A stretch of DNA of 64,000 bases from Methanolobus sp. Its GTDB lineage: Archaea; Halobacteriota; Methanosarcinia; Methanosarcinales; Methanosarcinaceae. Of this stretch, positions 52,101 through 60,521 are shown piece after piece. How positions within the stretch are numbered: position 1 is the first letter of the stretch; each line of letters begins with the position of its first letter. The notes under the pieces were generated by a model. It saw only the letters and a program-made list of their open reading frames with translations. It was not told the DNA's origin and ran no database searches. Both the position numbers and the translations under genes were made by a program. The stretch is from assembly GCF_016278365.1 (NCBI RefSeq), contig NZ_JADQBZ010000008.1:372001-436000 (forward strand). Reading direction: 5' to 3'.

Positions 52101-52618
52101 TGGATGTGGAAAAGGACGCACTCATTGTGATGATACAGGCACTTGAGAGTATAGGAGACAAATATGCAATATATGCTTTCTCAGGTAATACAAGAGAAGA
52201 TGTAGAATATTTTGTCATAAAAGAATTCGAAGAGGAACTTTCGGGAGATGTGGCACGCAGGATCAGTCTCCTGGAACCTGTAGCCAATACCAGGCTGGGA
52301 CCAGCCATCAGGCATTCTATCAAGAAACTGGACCAGGTTAACGCACAGACAAAAATAATGATGCTGCTCTCTGACGGGGAGCCTTATGACACATGTACGG
52401 GGGAAGGAGCCTATCAGGGCCAACTTGCAGAAGAGGACACAAGGATCGCTATCCAGGAAGCAAGGTCCCATGAAATGCATTTCTTCTGCATTACAGTCGA
52501 TAATAACCCAGGAGAGTATCTGGACAATATATTCTCTGATGTTGGATATACGATAATCGATGATGCACGGGTACTACCGGAAAGCCTTCCGTTGCTGTAT
52601 AAGAAGATAACCACATGA
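49136..52618 (+). CDS. Large NorD/CbbO-type protein with helical repeats and C-terminal VWA domain
   Basis: VWA MIDAS FLVDVSASTRKVLG, MLLSDGEPYDT; N-terminal ~40-aa repeats (SYFKNSISSLRKI / AFFDNLPQVVEKI / DYFTHSPMLMKDL); directly follows the AAA gene. Confidence 0.8.
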   Translation: MEKDTGTWNYLTEEEISAMISSRFPKLDNTDILRLTGGFEGFEKQELEAILIPGTRVLKRGLRVLMAYLKASPGVYRLLKEEDFSKWLLIAQKVSVLSVSCCEGFFDSSAGIISKGGLPLLERWTDRGISYAEKSKWLAIAYFKYTGVIVGSMDFGNFTQLVTIGRDFADSNVNVAEEYFKNLPLLQSLLSAEDFILWCGIIERMLKIYWLAAVDIINATPGVLSDVPAHRRRIVLEELDAFIMHGGKTALSLFRNAPYAVGKLDDRNLHRWATIASEISKKDTEASVSFMNWSPEILSCLEMDEIEDWVNKGIDTLSDKHAFRAYVYGSFKGMGRNPDHISRDARSFLLDTGIKLALVNPECLERYFENAPAAIKLLETENFSEWVNTGIAISEQSSTYGSSYFKNSISSLRKIAPASHRDIFRTSRNLLEKDWLLAGAFFDNLPQVVEKIGPDDIRRWAGTGIKIYEHAHKLAVDYFTHSPMLMKDLGVCELEEWALNGIKIMEDNPLLGRPYFSLRSKSSRDFIEELTGSVALKKVAAILRYYALGLSGVNFSILSRKVLQLEDDADTINPVVAGRTIYLAPRIKKYRGFDDNFRIYKLSVMHEVGHVQFSYMEIPSRESSELTGAIIEKYARGKDGAYMDQVHLEKVRDAADTVDISDIIALFPNEPLAASILGVLEDARVEYMIMNSYRGVRSDLESIRHQMLMERPVPEDGLEKFMEALLWFSTGHEPAFALTGITTELTENVRNSLNKNILRQDSSILDCLEVTFDIYKILDSQFGPLEAREYEILKNIEYRGMGLGAYGNKEPLASRAYENVIKRFIPESETDLTAEKERPKEEKVKSKSSYAKDKGWKILGSYRYDEWDTAISDYKSDWCTVNEIEPVGVSADYYRDASERYRNEIALIKRVFSRMKPESFHRMRKQIDGTEIDIDAFLEALIDKKGGINPEDRLYIRWDKHERDVATLFLVDVSASTRKVLGMDGRSIVDVEKDALIVMIQALESIGDKYAIYAFSGNTREDVEYFVIKEFEEELSGDVARRISLLEPVANTRLGPAIRHSIKKLDQVNAQTKIMMLLSDGEPYDTCTGEGAYQGQLAEEDTRIAIQEARSHEMHFFCITVDNNPGEYLDNIFSDVGYTIIDDARVLPESLPLLYKKITT

Positions 52619-52849
52619 AATAGCAGGTATGAGCAGCTTAAAGTATTTATAGCAGGGGCATATACTACTCCGACACTCGAATGTTTGTAGGATATCTATT
52701 ATTTTGAATACAAATTCTGCAGAGGAACTTTGATCTGACCTATAAGCCCTCTTTTCAACCACTAGGTTGATAAAATAGGCATATATAGAAAAGAATCAAA
52801 CTACACTTCATATTACGAGAAAACATTATATATATACAGAGTGATTGAC

Positions 52850-53392
52850 ATGGTACCTAAAAGAGCGTTTTTGACTAAAGGTTTCGGAGTTCACAAGGAC
52901 AGGCTGGCATCTTTCGAGCTGGCTTTAAGAGCTGCACATATCGAGAAATTCAATCTTGTAACTGTATCCAGTATACTTCCACCCAATTGCAAGATAGTGC
53001 CAAAAGAGGAAGGTCTCAGCGAGATAGCGGCCGGCGAGATTGTACACTGTGTCTTGGCGCGTAACGACACGAATGAGCCACACAGGCTGGTATCAGCTGC
53101 AGTAGGAACTGCAGTCCCAGTGAATGAGCAGAACTATGGCTACATATCCGAGCACCACTCATACGGCGAAGATGAGACAAAAGCCGGAGAATATGCAGAA
53201 GATCTGGCAGCAACAATGCTGGCAACAACTCTTGGTGTTGAGTTCGATGCTGATTCAGCCTGGCATGAGAGAGAACAGGTATACAAAGCAAGCGGACATA
53301 TCATCGATACAACGCACTACTGCCAGACAGCCCATGGCGATGCTGAAGGCAAGTGGACCACTGTGGTAGCTGCCATGGTGTTTATCGAATGA
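52850..53392 (+). CDS. pdaD: Pyruvoyl-dependent arginine decarboxylase
   Basis: MVPKRAFLTKGFGVHKDRLASFELALRAAHIEKFNLVTVSSILPPNCKI; SS-ILPP self-cleavage region. Confidence 0.95.
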   Translation: MVPKRAFLTKGFGVHKDRLASFELALRAAHIEKFNLVTVSSILPPNCKIVPKEEGLSEIAAGEIVHCVLARNDTNEPHRLVSAAVGTAVPVNEQNYGYISEHHSYGEDETKAGEYAEDLAATMLATTLGVEFDADSAWHEREQVYKASGHIIDTTHYCQTAHGDAEGKWTTVVAAMVFIE

Positions 53393-53729
53393 TTTTAAGA
53401 TTAAGCTTTTAGTGATAGGAAATAGCGTGTTGCAGTCTTAAAGTGCAACATACTACCCTTAATTTATTTTTAAAAATTGAGATTTGCTGGGAAGGCTGTA
53501 ACCTCTTTTTAGGAATTATCCATGCTCCTAGCAGAGCTTTATACAGTAGTAACTTATTAACATATTTAATGTATGCGCTAAAATATGAAAAAGTATATAT
53601 AAGATATCCCTTTTAATGAAGGTTTGTTAAATAACGATTATAGAACTCCTTTTGTCAAGAAAGACGATTATTGGTGTTTTTTTATCAGACAATAACAGAA
53701 GATTTATATAGAACATAATTACAACATTT

Positions 53730-53753
53730 GTTATGAGTTTACTATCTCATAAC
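53730..53753. promoter_or_regulatory. Perfect inverted repeat near the putative start of the opuA-like operon
   Basis: GTTATGAG-tttactat-CTCATAAC; TATA-like TTTATATA about 25 nt upstream. Confidence 0.45.
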
Positions 53754-53850
53754 AGGATATTAGTACTGAGGTATTGGCATTCAGGAAACAAAAATCGAAG
53801 TAAGGAATCTTGTTAAAGTTTTTGGAAAGAATCCTCAAAAAGCTCTTTCA

Positions 53851-54975
53851 TTGGTCAAGAGCGGATTAACAAAACAAGAGATATTTGAAAAGACCAGGCA
53901 GACCGTTGGTTTGTACAATTTGAATTTTGATGTTTACGCAGGAGAAACTTTCGTACTTATGGGACTCTCTGGATCAGGGAAGTCTACATTGCTGCGTTGC
54001 CTGAACAGGTTGATTTCTCCCACAAGCGGTAGCATTCTCATTGATGGAGATGACATAGCAGGCATGGATACTGAGGAACTAAGAGAAGTTCGCAGGAATA
54101 AAATGACGATGGTGTTCCAGGGTTTTGCTTTGCTGCCCCATAGAACGGTAATCGATAATGTGGCGTTCGGGCTGGAGATACAAGGAATCCCAAAAAATGA
54201 ACGCTACGAAAAAGCTGAGGAGGCCATTTACAAGGTAGGCCTGAAGGGACATGAGCAAAGCAATACGTCCCAACTTAGCGGAGGTATGCAGCAAAGAGTC
54301 GGGCTTGCAAGGGCTCTTGCAACCGACCCCGACGTGCTTCTGATGGATGAGGCTTTCAGTGCCCTTGATCCACTTATAAGGTCCGAGATGCAGGATGAGC
54401 TCATCGCTCTTCAGAGTAAGTTGAAAAAGACTATCGTCTTTGTGTCCCATGATCTTGACGAAGCGCTTAAACTGGGAGACAGGATAGCTATCATGAAGGA
54501 TGGTTACATCGCTCAGATAGGAACTCCGGAAGAGATACTTACATCCCCGGCAGACGATTATGTTTCAGAATTCGTAGCTGGTGTGGACAGAACAAAGATA
54601 CTGACCGCTGAGAATGTTATGAAACGAGCTGAGCCTTTCATTTCTATCAACTCCGGACTGACCGTTGCAATGCAGTTGATGAAAAAGCATGGTATCTCAT
54701 CCATATTTGTGGTAGACTCCAACAAAATACTACAAGGAATCTTACCGATAGAACATGCTGTGAATGCCTCCAAAGAGAAGAAAAAACTGGAAGAGGCATT
54801 TATTATTGATTTCCAGAAGGTTGAACTCCATACTCCCGTAAAGGACATAATCCCGGTAATAGCTGAGAGCAGATATCCACTTGCCGTTATTGATGATATT
54901 GGTAAGCTTAAAGGAGTCATTGTACGAGGAAGCGTACTCGGGGCACTTGCTATCACCAAAGAGGAGGAAAGTTAA
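53851..54975 (+). CDS. opuAA: Glycine betaine/proline ABC transporter ATP-binding protein with CBS domains (N-terminus apparently frameshifted)
   Basis: MGLSGSGKSTLLRCLNRLISPTSG, QLSGGMQQRVGLARALATDPDVLLMDEAFSALDP; N-terminal homology continues upstream in another frame. Confidence 0.92.
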   Translation: MVKSGLTKQEIFEKTRQTVGLYNLNFDVYAGETFVLMGLSGSGKSTLLRCLNRLISPTSGSILIDGDDIAGMDTEELREVRRNKMTMVFQGFALLPHRTVIDNVAFGLEIQGIPKNERYEKAEEAIYKVGLKGHEQSNTSQLSGGMQQRVGLARALATDPDVLLMDEAFSALDPLIRSEMQDELIALQSKLKKTIVFVSHDLDEALKLGDRIAIMKDGYIAQIGTPEEILTSPADDYVSEFVAGVDRTKILTAENVMKRAEPFISINSGLTVAMQLMKKHGISSIFVVDSNKILQGILPIEHAVNASKEKKKLEEAFIIDFQKVELHTPVKDIIPVIAESRYPLAVIDDIGKLKGVIVRGSVLGALAITKEEES

Positions 54976-55808
54976 TGGTCGTACCAAGTTTACCCATTGG
55001 AGATTATGTTGAGTTAGGTGTTTATTGGTTTGACGATAACTTTGGATTCCTTCTAGATTTGTTCAGTAGTTTTGTGAGTACACTTATTACAGGATTCAGA
55101 GACATGCTGATGTTCCTTCCCCCATTAGCATTTATCGTTCTTGTCTCGATGTTTGTGTATATAGTGTCAAGGCGCGACCATAAGCTCACTATTGGAACTG
55201 CAGCCGGATTCCTGCTTATTGAGATTATGGGCCTCTGGGGGCTTTCTATCGAAACCCTGGCACTGGTATTGTCTTCTGCATTCATGGCCCTCCTTATAGG
55301 GATACCTCTTGGTATCATAGCCGCAAAGAACAGATCATTGTTCAATGTAATAAAACCAGCATTGGATTTTATGCAGACGATGCCTTCCTTTGTATATCTG
55401 ATACCTGCAGTGATATTCTTTGGCCTGGGTAATGTACCCGGACTTGTTGCAACGGTAGTGTTTGCAATGCCCCCCACTATACGCCTCACAACCCTTGGTA
55501 TCCGACAGGTCCCTATCGAACTGATAGAAGTTGCCGACGCTTTTGGGTCAACACCTATACAGAAACTCTTTAAAGTTGAATTGCCTGTCGCCCTCCCGAC
55601 CATTATGGCCGGAGTCAACCAGTGCATAATGCTTTCCTTGTCAATGGTTGTTATCGCAGCCATGATTGGTGCCAGAGGGTTAGGATACCAGGTGCTTGTA
55701 GGTATTCAGCGAGTCGATATTGGCCAGGGTTTTGAGGCAGGACTGGCGATTGTTATCATAGCAATTGTCCTTGACAGGCTCACACAGAGCCTTACTCCCA
55801 GAAAATGA
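54975..55808 (+). CDS. opuAB: Glycine betaine/proline ABC transporter permease
   Basis: ProW-type: IPLGIIAAKNRSLFNVIKPALDFMQTMPSFVYLIPAVIFFGLGNVPG. Confidence 0.94.
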   Translation: MVVPSLPIGDYVELGVYWFDDNFGFLLDLFSSFVSTLITGFRDMLMFLPPLAFIVLVSMFVYIVSRRDHKLTIGTAAGFLLIEIMGLWGLSIETLALVLSSAFMALLIGIPLGIIAAKNRSLFNVIKPALDFMQTMPSFVYLIPAVIFFGLGNVPGLVATVVFAMPPTIRLTTLGIRQVPIELIEVADAFGSTPIQKLFKVELPVALPTIMAGVNQCIMLSLSMVVIAAMIGARGLGYQVLVGIQRVDIGQGFEAGLAIVIIAIVLDRLTQSLTPRK

Positions 55809-55854
55809 CATTCAAAGGGTATTTTGCCCTTTTATCCCCTAAATAAATAGTGTT

Positions 55855-56730
55855 GTGATAAAAATGAATAATAAGACAAAGATAGTTTCTATTGTTATTC
55901 TGACGGCTATGATCTTAATGGCTGCAGGATGCGTTGGAAACGAAGAACCGCTGGAGAATACAAAGCAAGCTACAATAGGCTATGTGCTTTGGGACGGCGA
56001 GATTGCAAGTACCAATGTTATGAAACAGGTACTTGAACAGGCAGGCTATGAGGTAGAGATCATATCCGTAGATGCAGGTCCTCTCTACCAGGGACTCGCA
56101 AATGGACAGTTTGACTTTACTACATCTGCATGGTTGCCACATACACATGGACATTACATGGAACAGTATGGCGATGATTTTGTAGAAGTATCAACTAATC
56201 TTGAAGGCTGCAAGATCGGACTGGTTGTACCTGAATACGTAACCATCGATTCAATTGAAGAAATGAATGATGTGAGAGATGAATTCAATGGCAGGATCAC
56301 AGGTATTGAGCCTGGTGCAGGTATAATGACTGCTACCGAAAACGCAATTGAGGTATACGATCTTGAATACGAACTTGTATCCAGCAGCAGCGCAGGCATG
56401 GCGACAGAGCTTAGAACTGCAATAGCCAATGATGAGTGGATTGCGGTTACCGGATGGAGTCCTCACTGGAAATTTGAGCGATGGGACCTGAAATACCTTG
56501 AAGATCCGGAAATGGTCTATGGTGGCGAAGAATATGTCGCAACCCTTGCACGTGCAGGACTTCAGGAAGACGATCCCGAACTATATGGTATCATATCAAG
56601 GTTCTACTGGACACAGGAAGATATCCAATCTGTAATGGTTGACCTTGAAAGCGGCATGAGTGAAGAAGAAGCAGCCCAGAAGTGGGTTGACAATAACCCC
56701 GACAAGGTAAATGAGTGGATAGGTGCATAA
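55855..56730 (+). CDS. opuAC: Glycine betaine-binding lipoprotein (OpuAC-type)
   Basis: Lipobox MAAGC; QATIGYVLWDGEIASTNVMKQVLEQAGYEVEI...FTTSAWLPHTHGHYMEQYGDDF. Confidence 0.92.
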   Translation: MIKMNNKTKIVSIVILTAMILMAAGCVGNEEPLENTKQATIGYVLWDGEIASTNVMKQVLEQAGYEVEIISVDAGPLYQGLANGQFDFTTSAWLPHTHGHYMEQYGDDFVEVSTNLEGCKIGLVVPEYVTIDSIEEMNDVRDEFNGRITGIEPGAGIMTATENAIEVYDLEYELVSSSSAGMATELRTAIANDEWIAVTGWSPHWKFERWDLKYLEDPEMVYGGEEYVATLARAGLQEDDPELYGIISRFYWTQEDIQSVMVDLESGMSEEEAAQKWVDNNPDKVNEWIGA

Positions 56731-57022
56731 GGGTTATACCCTTATACGCTATTTTTCGATATAGTTCCTTTTTCTTGTTACTTTTATTAGTTGTAAATAA
56801 TTAAATAACTACTTGGATTAATCTTATACTGCTGTAATAACTCTTTTTTCTTCCAAAATAAAATCTAGTAGAACATAATCGATCCGTACGTGAAAAATTG
56901 CTCAGCATTTAATCTAATTGCAAGAGTTAGTGAGTGCAGTTGTAACATCAAATAGAAAAACTTAAATAAAATATACCTTATGTTGATTGTCGTATCAACA
57001 TATTGAATACAGGTGAATTGTT

Positions 57023-57334
57023 ATGAAGAAAATATTAAGTATACTTTTGGTTTTCGTTATGATCGGACTGGTGGCAGTTTCCGGTTGTACGGACACAGCT
57101 GACGAAGGAACTGATGACGAGACAATTGTTGACGATGAAACTGTTGTTGACGAGACAACTGATGATGAAGATGCATCAGAAGACGCAATGAATGAGACGG
57201 TCGCTGACGTCAATGAGACTTCAGAGGACGATGTCGTTGATTCTGAAGAAGAAGTTGCTTCTGAAGATGAAAATGAGAATCCTGTTGAAGACGGGAATGC
57301 AACAGTACCTGAAGAAGATTCTGTTGTAGAATAA
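57023..57334 (+). CDS. Highly acidic small lipoprotein
   Basis: MKKILSILLVFVMIGLVAVSGC followed by an almost entirely D/E/T/V tail. Confidence 0.7.
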   Translation: MKKILSILLVFVMIGLVAVSGCTDTADEGTDDETIVDDETVVDETTDDEDASEDAMNETVADVNETSEDDVVDSEEEVASEDENENPVEDGNATVPEEDSVVE

Positions 57335-57579
57335 TATCATATATTCCCAATTATATCTTTTGAGGCAGTTTGACTTTAAAGTCAAACATTTTTTGTTTTT
57401 TAAATATTACTTATTAATTCTAAAGTCACCTATTAATTTTAAAGTGGCAGCATTTAATTAATCCGGATTCCCGTTTATGATCACCATTAATGGATTTAAT
57501 GTCTGGAGCAATATTTCGCAAAGAGAATAACGTGCCAGCAACAAACCTACTGACTAGAAGTAAAAGTAGGTGGTACAAT

Positions 57580-59265
57580 ATGAAGAATAGTCTGTTAAGA
57601 ATAGCATTGATTGCTGCTGTCATGGTACTCCTGTCAGTTGGATCTGCCAGTGCAGCCTGTTATCTGAATGATGTCCAGGAGGACAGCATTGAGTATGAGG
57701 GATATCTGAATGTGAGTTTGGACGTATCAACATCAGCCCCATATACAGCTGAGATGATGCTGACAGATGAAACACTGGGTTTTTTCCCTGATGCAACTAT
57801 CGAGACCATATTGCTCAATATTCCCGCTGATCAGATAGAAAGCGTAACTGATGCAGAGGGGAACGAGTGGGAAATAAATGAGGTCAGTGAAGAAGCAAAT
57901 GGATTTGGCGCTTTTAATATCAGTATTGAGCCAGCTGATGATTCAGAAATTAACTCCACGACTACAGTCACTATAAATCTGGTCGATTCCTGGGACCAGT
58001 CATTCCCAAGGAATGATGCAGGATATCTCATAGCAACTGATATTAGCAACATTGGAGAAAATGCAGGTGACAGTGCCTGGGTGACCCTTGGGTTCTGCGA
58101 AGCACCGGCACCTATAGTGGATGAGGAAGAACCTGTGGAAGAACCACCTGTAGAAGAACCACCTGTGGAAGAGCCACCTGTGGAAGAACCACCTGTGGAA
58201 GAAACTCCTGTTGAAGAACCACCGGTAGAAGAGCAGCCAGCGGCGGAAACTGTCTGTTATCTGAACGTTGTTCAGGAAGACAAGAGCGCATATGAAGGAC
58301 AGCTCAATGCAACCTTGGTCATCGATAATGAGACAGAGAACACTGCTGAAATAGAGCTGGCAAATGAAACCCTTGAAGATTTCCAGGACGCTCAGATTGG
58401 CAAGCTCTTGCTCAATGTACCTGCGGACCAGATCGAGAATGTAACTGATGCTGAAGGAAACGAGCTTGAGTTCACAGAGACCGGGGAAGAAACCGATGAT
58501 AATCCATTCGGGAACTTCATTACAATGATCACTGTAATGATGAGTGATGAAATGGAGCATGATTTTGGAGAGTTCACAACAGAGATCACAGTATCTGAAA
58601 CTGAGAATATGACCGGTCCAATCACTATTGCCTTCACAGAGGAATGGAATGGAGCACTTTCACCAAATGAGGAGGGTTATGTTATTGCAGCAGACGTCCA
58701 GAACATCGGGGAGATGGGCGACGATAATGCATGGATAACCCTTGGATTCTGTGAAGCATCTGAAGCCACAGAGCAAATGAATATTGTCGAAACGGCAACT
58801 GAGGCAGGTTCATTTTCAACTCTGGGAATGGCTCTGGATGAGGCAAACCTTACCGAAACGCTGAGTGGAGAGGGACCTTTCACCGTATTTGCTCCAACAG
58901 ATGAGGCTTTTGAAGCACTTCCCGAAGGTACACTGGATGAACTACTACAGGATGAAGATGCTCTGACTGCTGTCCTGACATACCATGTAGTTTCAGGAGA
59001 GTACAACGCCAGTGACATAGCGGACATGGAATCCTTGCCAACGGTACAGGGCGAAGATATCAATGTTACAGTCGAAAACGAGAATGTCATGGTGAATGAT
59101 GCTAATGTAACAACAGCAGATATTGAAGCCAGCAACGGCATCATACATGTAATTGACTCGGTGATGCTACCACCTTCAATGCTTGAAGGAACAAATGAGA
59201 CCGAAACAGAGGACATGAACGATACGATAACACCAGATGACGATAATGTTATAATCGTGAATTAA
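57580..59265 (+). CDS. Secreted protein: duplicated unknown domain, EEPPV linker, fasciclin domain
   Basis: CYLNDVQEDSIEYEGYLN... repeated as CYLNVVQEDKSAYEGQLN...; fasciclin GPFTVFAPTDEAFEALPEGTLDELLQDEDALTAVLTYHVV...NGIIHVIDSVMLPP. ATG at 57580 has AGGTGG RBS and precedes a signal peptide. Confidence 0.88.
   Translation: MKNSLLRIALIAAVMVLLSVGSASAACYLNDVQEDSIEYEGYLNVSLDVSTSAPYTAEMMLTDETLGFFPDATIETILLNIPADQIESVTDAEGNEWEINEVSEEANGFGAFNISIEPADDSEINSTTTVTINLVDSWDQSFPRNDAGYLIATDISNIGENAGDSAWVTLGFCEAPAPIVDEEEPVEEPPVEEPPVEEPPVEEPPVEETPVEEPPVEEQPAAETVCYLNVVQEDKSAYEGQLNATLVIDNETENTAEIELANETLEDFQDAQIGKLLLNVPADQIENVTDAEGNELEFTETGEETDDNPFGNFITMITVMMSDEMEHDFGEFTTEITVSETENMTGPITIAFTEEWNGALSPNEEGYVIAADVQNIGEMGDDNAWITLGFCEASEATEQMNIVETATEAGSFSTLGMALDEANLTETLSGEGPFTVFAPTDEAFEALPEGTLDELLQDEDALTAVLTYHVVSGEYNASDIADMESLPTVQGEDINVTVENENVMVNDANVTTADIEASNGIIHVIDSVMLPPSMLEGTNETETEDMNDTITPDDDNVIIVN
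58126..58235 (+). repeat. 15-bp tandem repeat coding for EEPPV
   Basis: gaagaaccacctgtg-type units repeated about six times. Confidence 0.85.
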
Positions 59266-59327
59266 CATTGATTATCTGTCGTTCCAACTGCACATCTGGA
59301 TGAAGCATTCCAAATTCGGTTAAAATG

Positions 59328-59348
59328 GGAGTGATACTCACTCCTTTT
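59328..59348 (+). terminator. Intrinsic terminator-like hairpin
   Basis: GGAGTGA-tac-TCACTCC followed by TTTTCT after the fasciclin gene. Confidence 0.5.
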
Positions 59349-59470
59349 CTACCTATTTTTCCGAATCACCCTTTTACATAGCAATTGAATTTAGTCAGGC
59401 ATAGCCTGCTTCCACAGGATTGTACCGACAATCCGTAATCGGTACTCTTAGTCTGTGGGTGCTATTAGTC

Positions 59471-59980
59471 TCATTCATCTGCAAGCTCAAACAAATCCAT
59501 GCCTTCCAGGCGATACATTATCCACTCTGTGTGAGCCTGTGCTCCCAGACGCTCATAGAACTTCCTTGCTGGATTCCAGTCCAGCGCATTCCAGTCCATC
59601 CTTACACAGTCTCTTTCTATAGCAACCTGAGCACAGTGTTTCATGAGTGCCTTGCCAACTCCGCTGTTCCTGTACTGAGGGCAAACATAGAGATCTTCGA
59701 TGTAAAGACCCGGTCTCCCTAAGAAAGACGAAAAATTATGGAAGAATAGTGCAAACCCAACAGGCTCATTTCCCAATTCAGCGATAACAGCTTCAGCATA
59801 AGGCTTTTTCCCGAAGAGGTTTTCTCGAAGGGAAGCTTCAGTTGAAACAACATGGTTGCCAAGGTTCTCAAAATCTGCGATCGCCTGCACAAATTGCATC
59901 AGCATTGTCACATCATCTTCATTGGCCGGTCTGACTATCAATTGCCTGTTTTCTTCTATCTCACTCATACTGACACCCAC
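59471..59980 (-). CDS. GNAT family N-acetyltransferase
   Basis: YIEDLYVCPQYRNSGVGKALMKHCAQVAIERDCVRMDWNALDWNPARKFYERLGA. Confidence 0.93.
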   Translation of the reverse strand: MGVSMSEIEENRQLIVRPANEDDVTMLMQFVQAIADFENLGNHVVSTEASLRENLFGKKPYAEAVIAELGNEPVGFALFFHNFSSFLGRPGLYIEDLYVCPQYRNSGVGKALMKHCAQVAIERDCVRMDWNALDWNPARKFYERLGAQAHTEWIMYRLEGMDLFELADE

Positions 59981-60156
59981 GAATAGAATCTAAAAAGTGG
60001 ATGCCCATATTTCATGCAGACATTGATGTTGAATTTTTTGCTGCATCAGGGACTTTGGGTCTAAAAGAATAAATCATCATTATCATTACTATCATATCCT
60101 GCAGTGTAATAATATTTATATAGGAAATGCCCACATGGAGAAAATGGTGATATGGT

Positions 60157-60255
60157 ATGAACAGAGTATCTATGAGAGGTAAATGGCTGGTTCTCGGCAT
60201 GGCTCTCGTATATCTGGTGGTCCTGATGTATGCAGGCATGAATCTTACAACATGA
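60157..60255 (+). CDS. 32-aa single-TM microprotein
   Basis: MNRVSMRGKWLVLGMALVYLVVLMYAGMNLTT* with GGTGA 6 nt upstream; below ORF-track cutoff. Confidence 0.45.
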   Translation: MNRVSMRGKWLVLGMALVYLVVLMYAGMNLTT

Positions 60256-60282
60256 TACAGTTGATTGTCCTCAACTAAAGAC

Positions 60283-60456
60283 ATGGATCTAGTAAGAAAG
60301 ATATTCCTGAGCACCATTGTATCCGCCCCAATGACAATATTTGTAACAGCAGCCTTAGAAGACAGGATGTTCTTTTCTGCTTTTGTAGGAATACCTGTAG
60401 GTATTGTAGCTGTTCCTGCGGTTTTTGCATGTATGAGTCTCAAAAGAGATAAATGA
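60283..60456 (+). CDS. Small two-TM membrane protein
   Basis: MDLVRKIFLSTIVSAPMTIFVTAALEDRMFFSAFVGIPVGIVAVPAVFACMSLKRDK. Confidence 0.5.
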   Translation: MDLVRKIFLSTIVSAPMTIFVTAALEDRMFFSAFVGIPVGIVAVPAVFACMSLKRDK

Positions 60457-60521
60457 GTGCACATAATAAAGTATAAGAAAAGGAAGTAACAGGAAATGAA
60501 TCCAGGGCAAGTGTATAAGGT

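Noticed and set aside
53400-53760. Intergenic AT-rich stretch upstream of the betaine operon as a gene
   Set aside because: No coding frame; treated as promoter region.
55022-55663. 213-aa minus ORF antisense to ABC permease
   Set aside because: Overlaps a confidently assigned permease; antisense artefact.
58000-58560. 186-aa minus ORF with RWFFHR repeats
   Set aside because: Antisense of the EEPPV tandem repeat; artefact.
58677-59216. 179-aa Ser-rich minus ORF
   Set aside because: Antisense of the fasciclin domain.
60012-60464. 150-aa minus ORF
   Set aside because: Antisense to two plausible small membrane ORFs; no recognisable domain.
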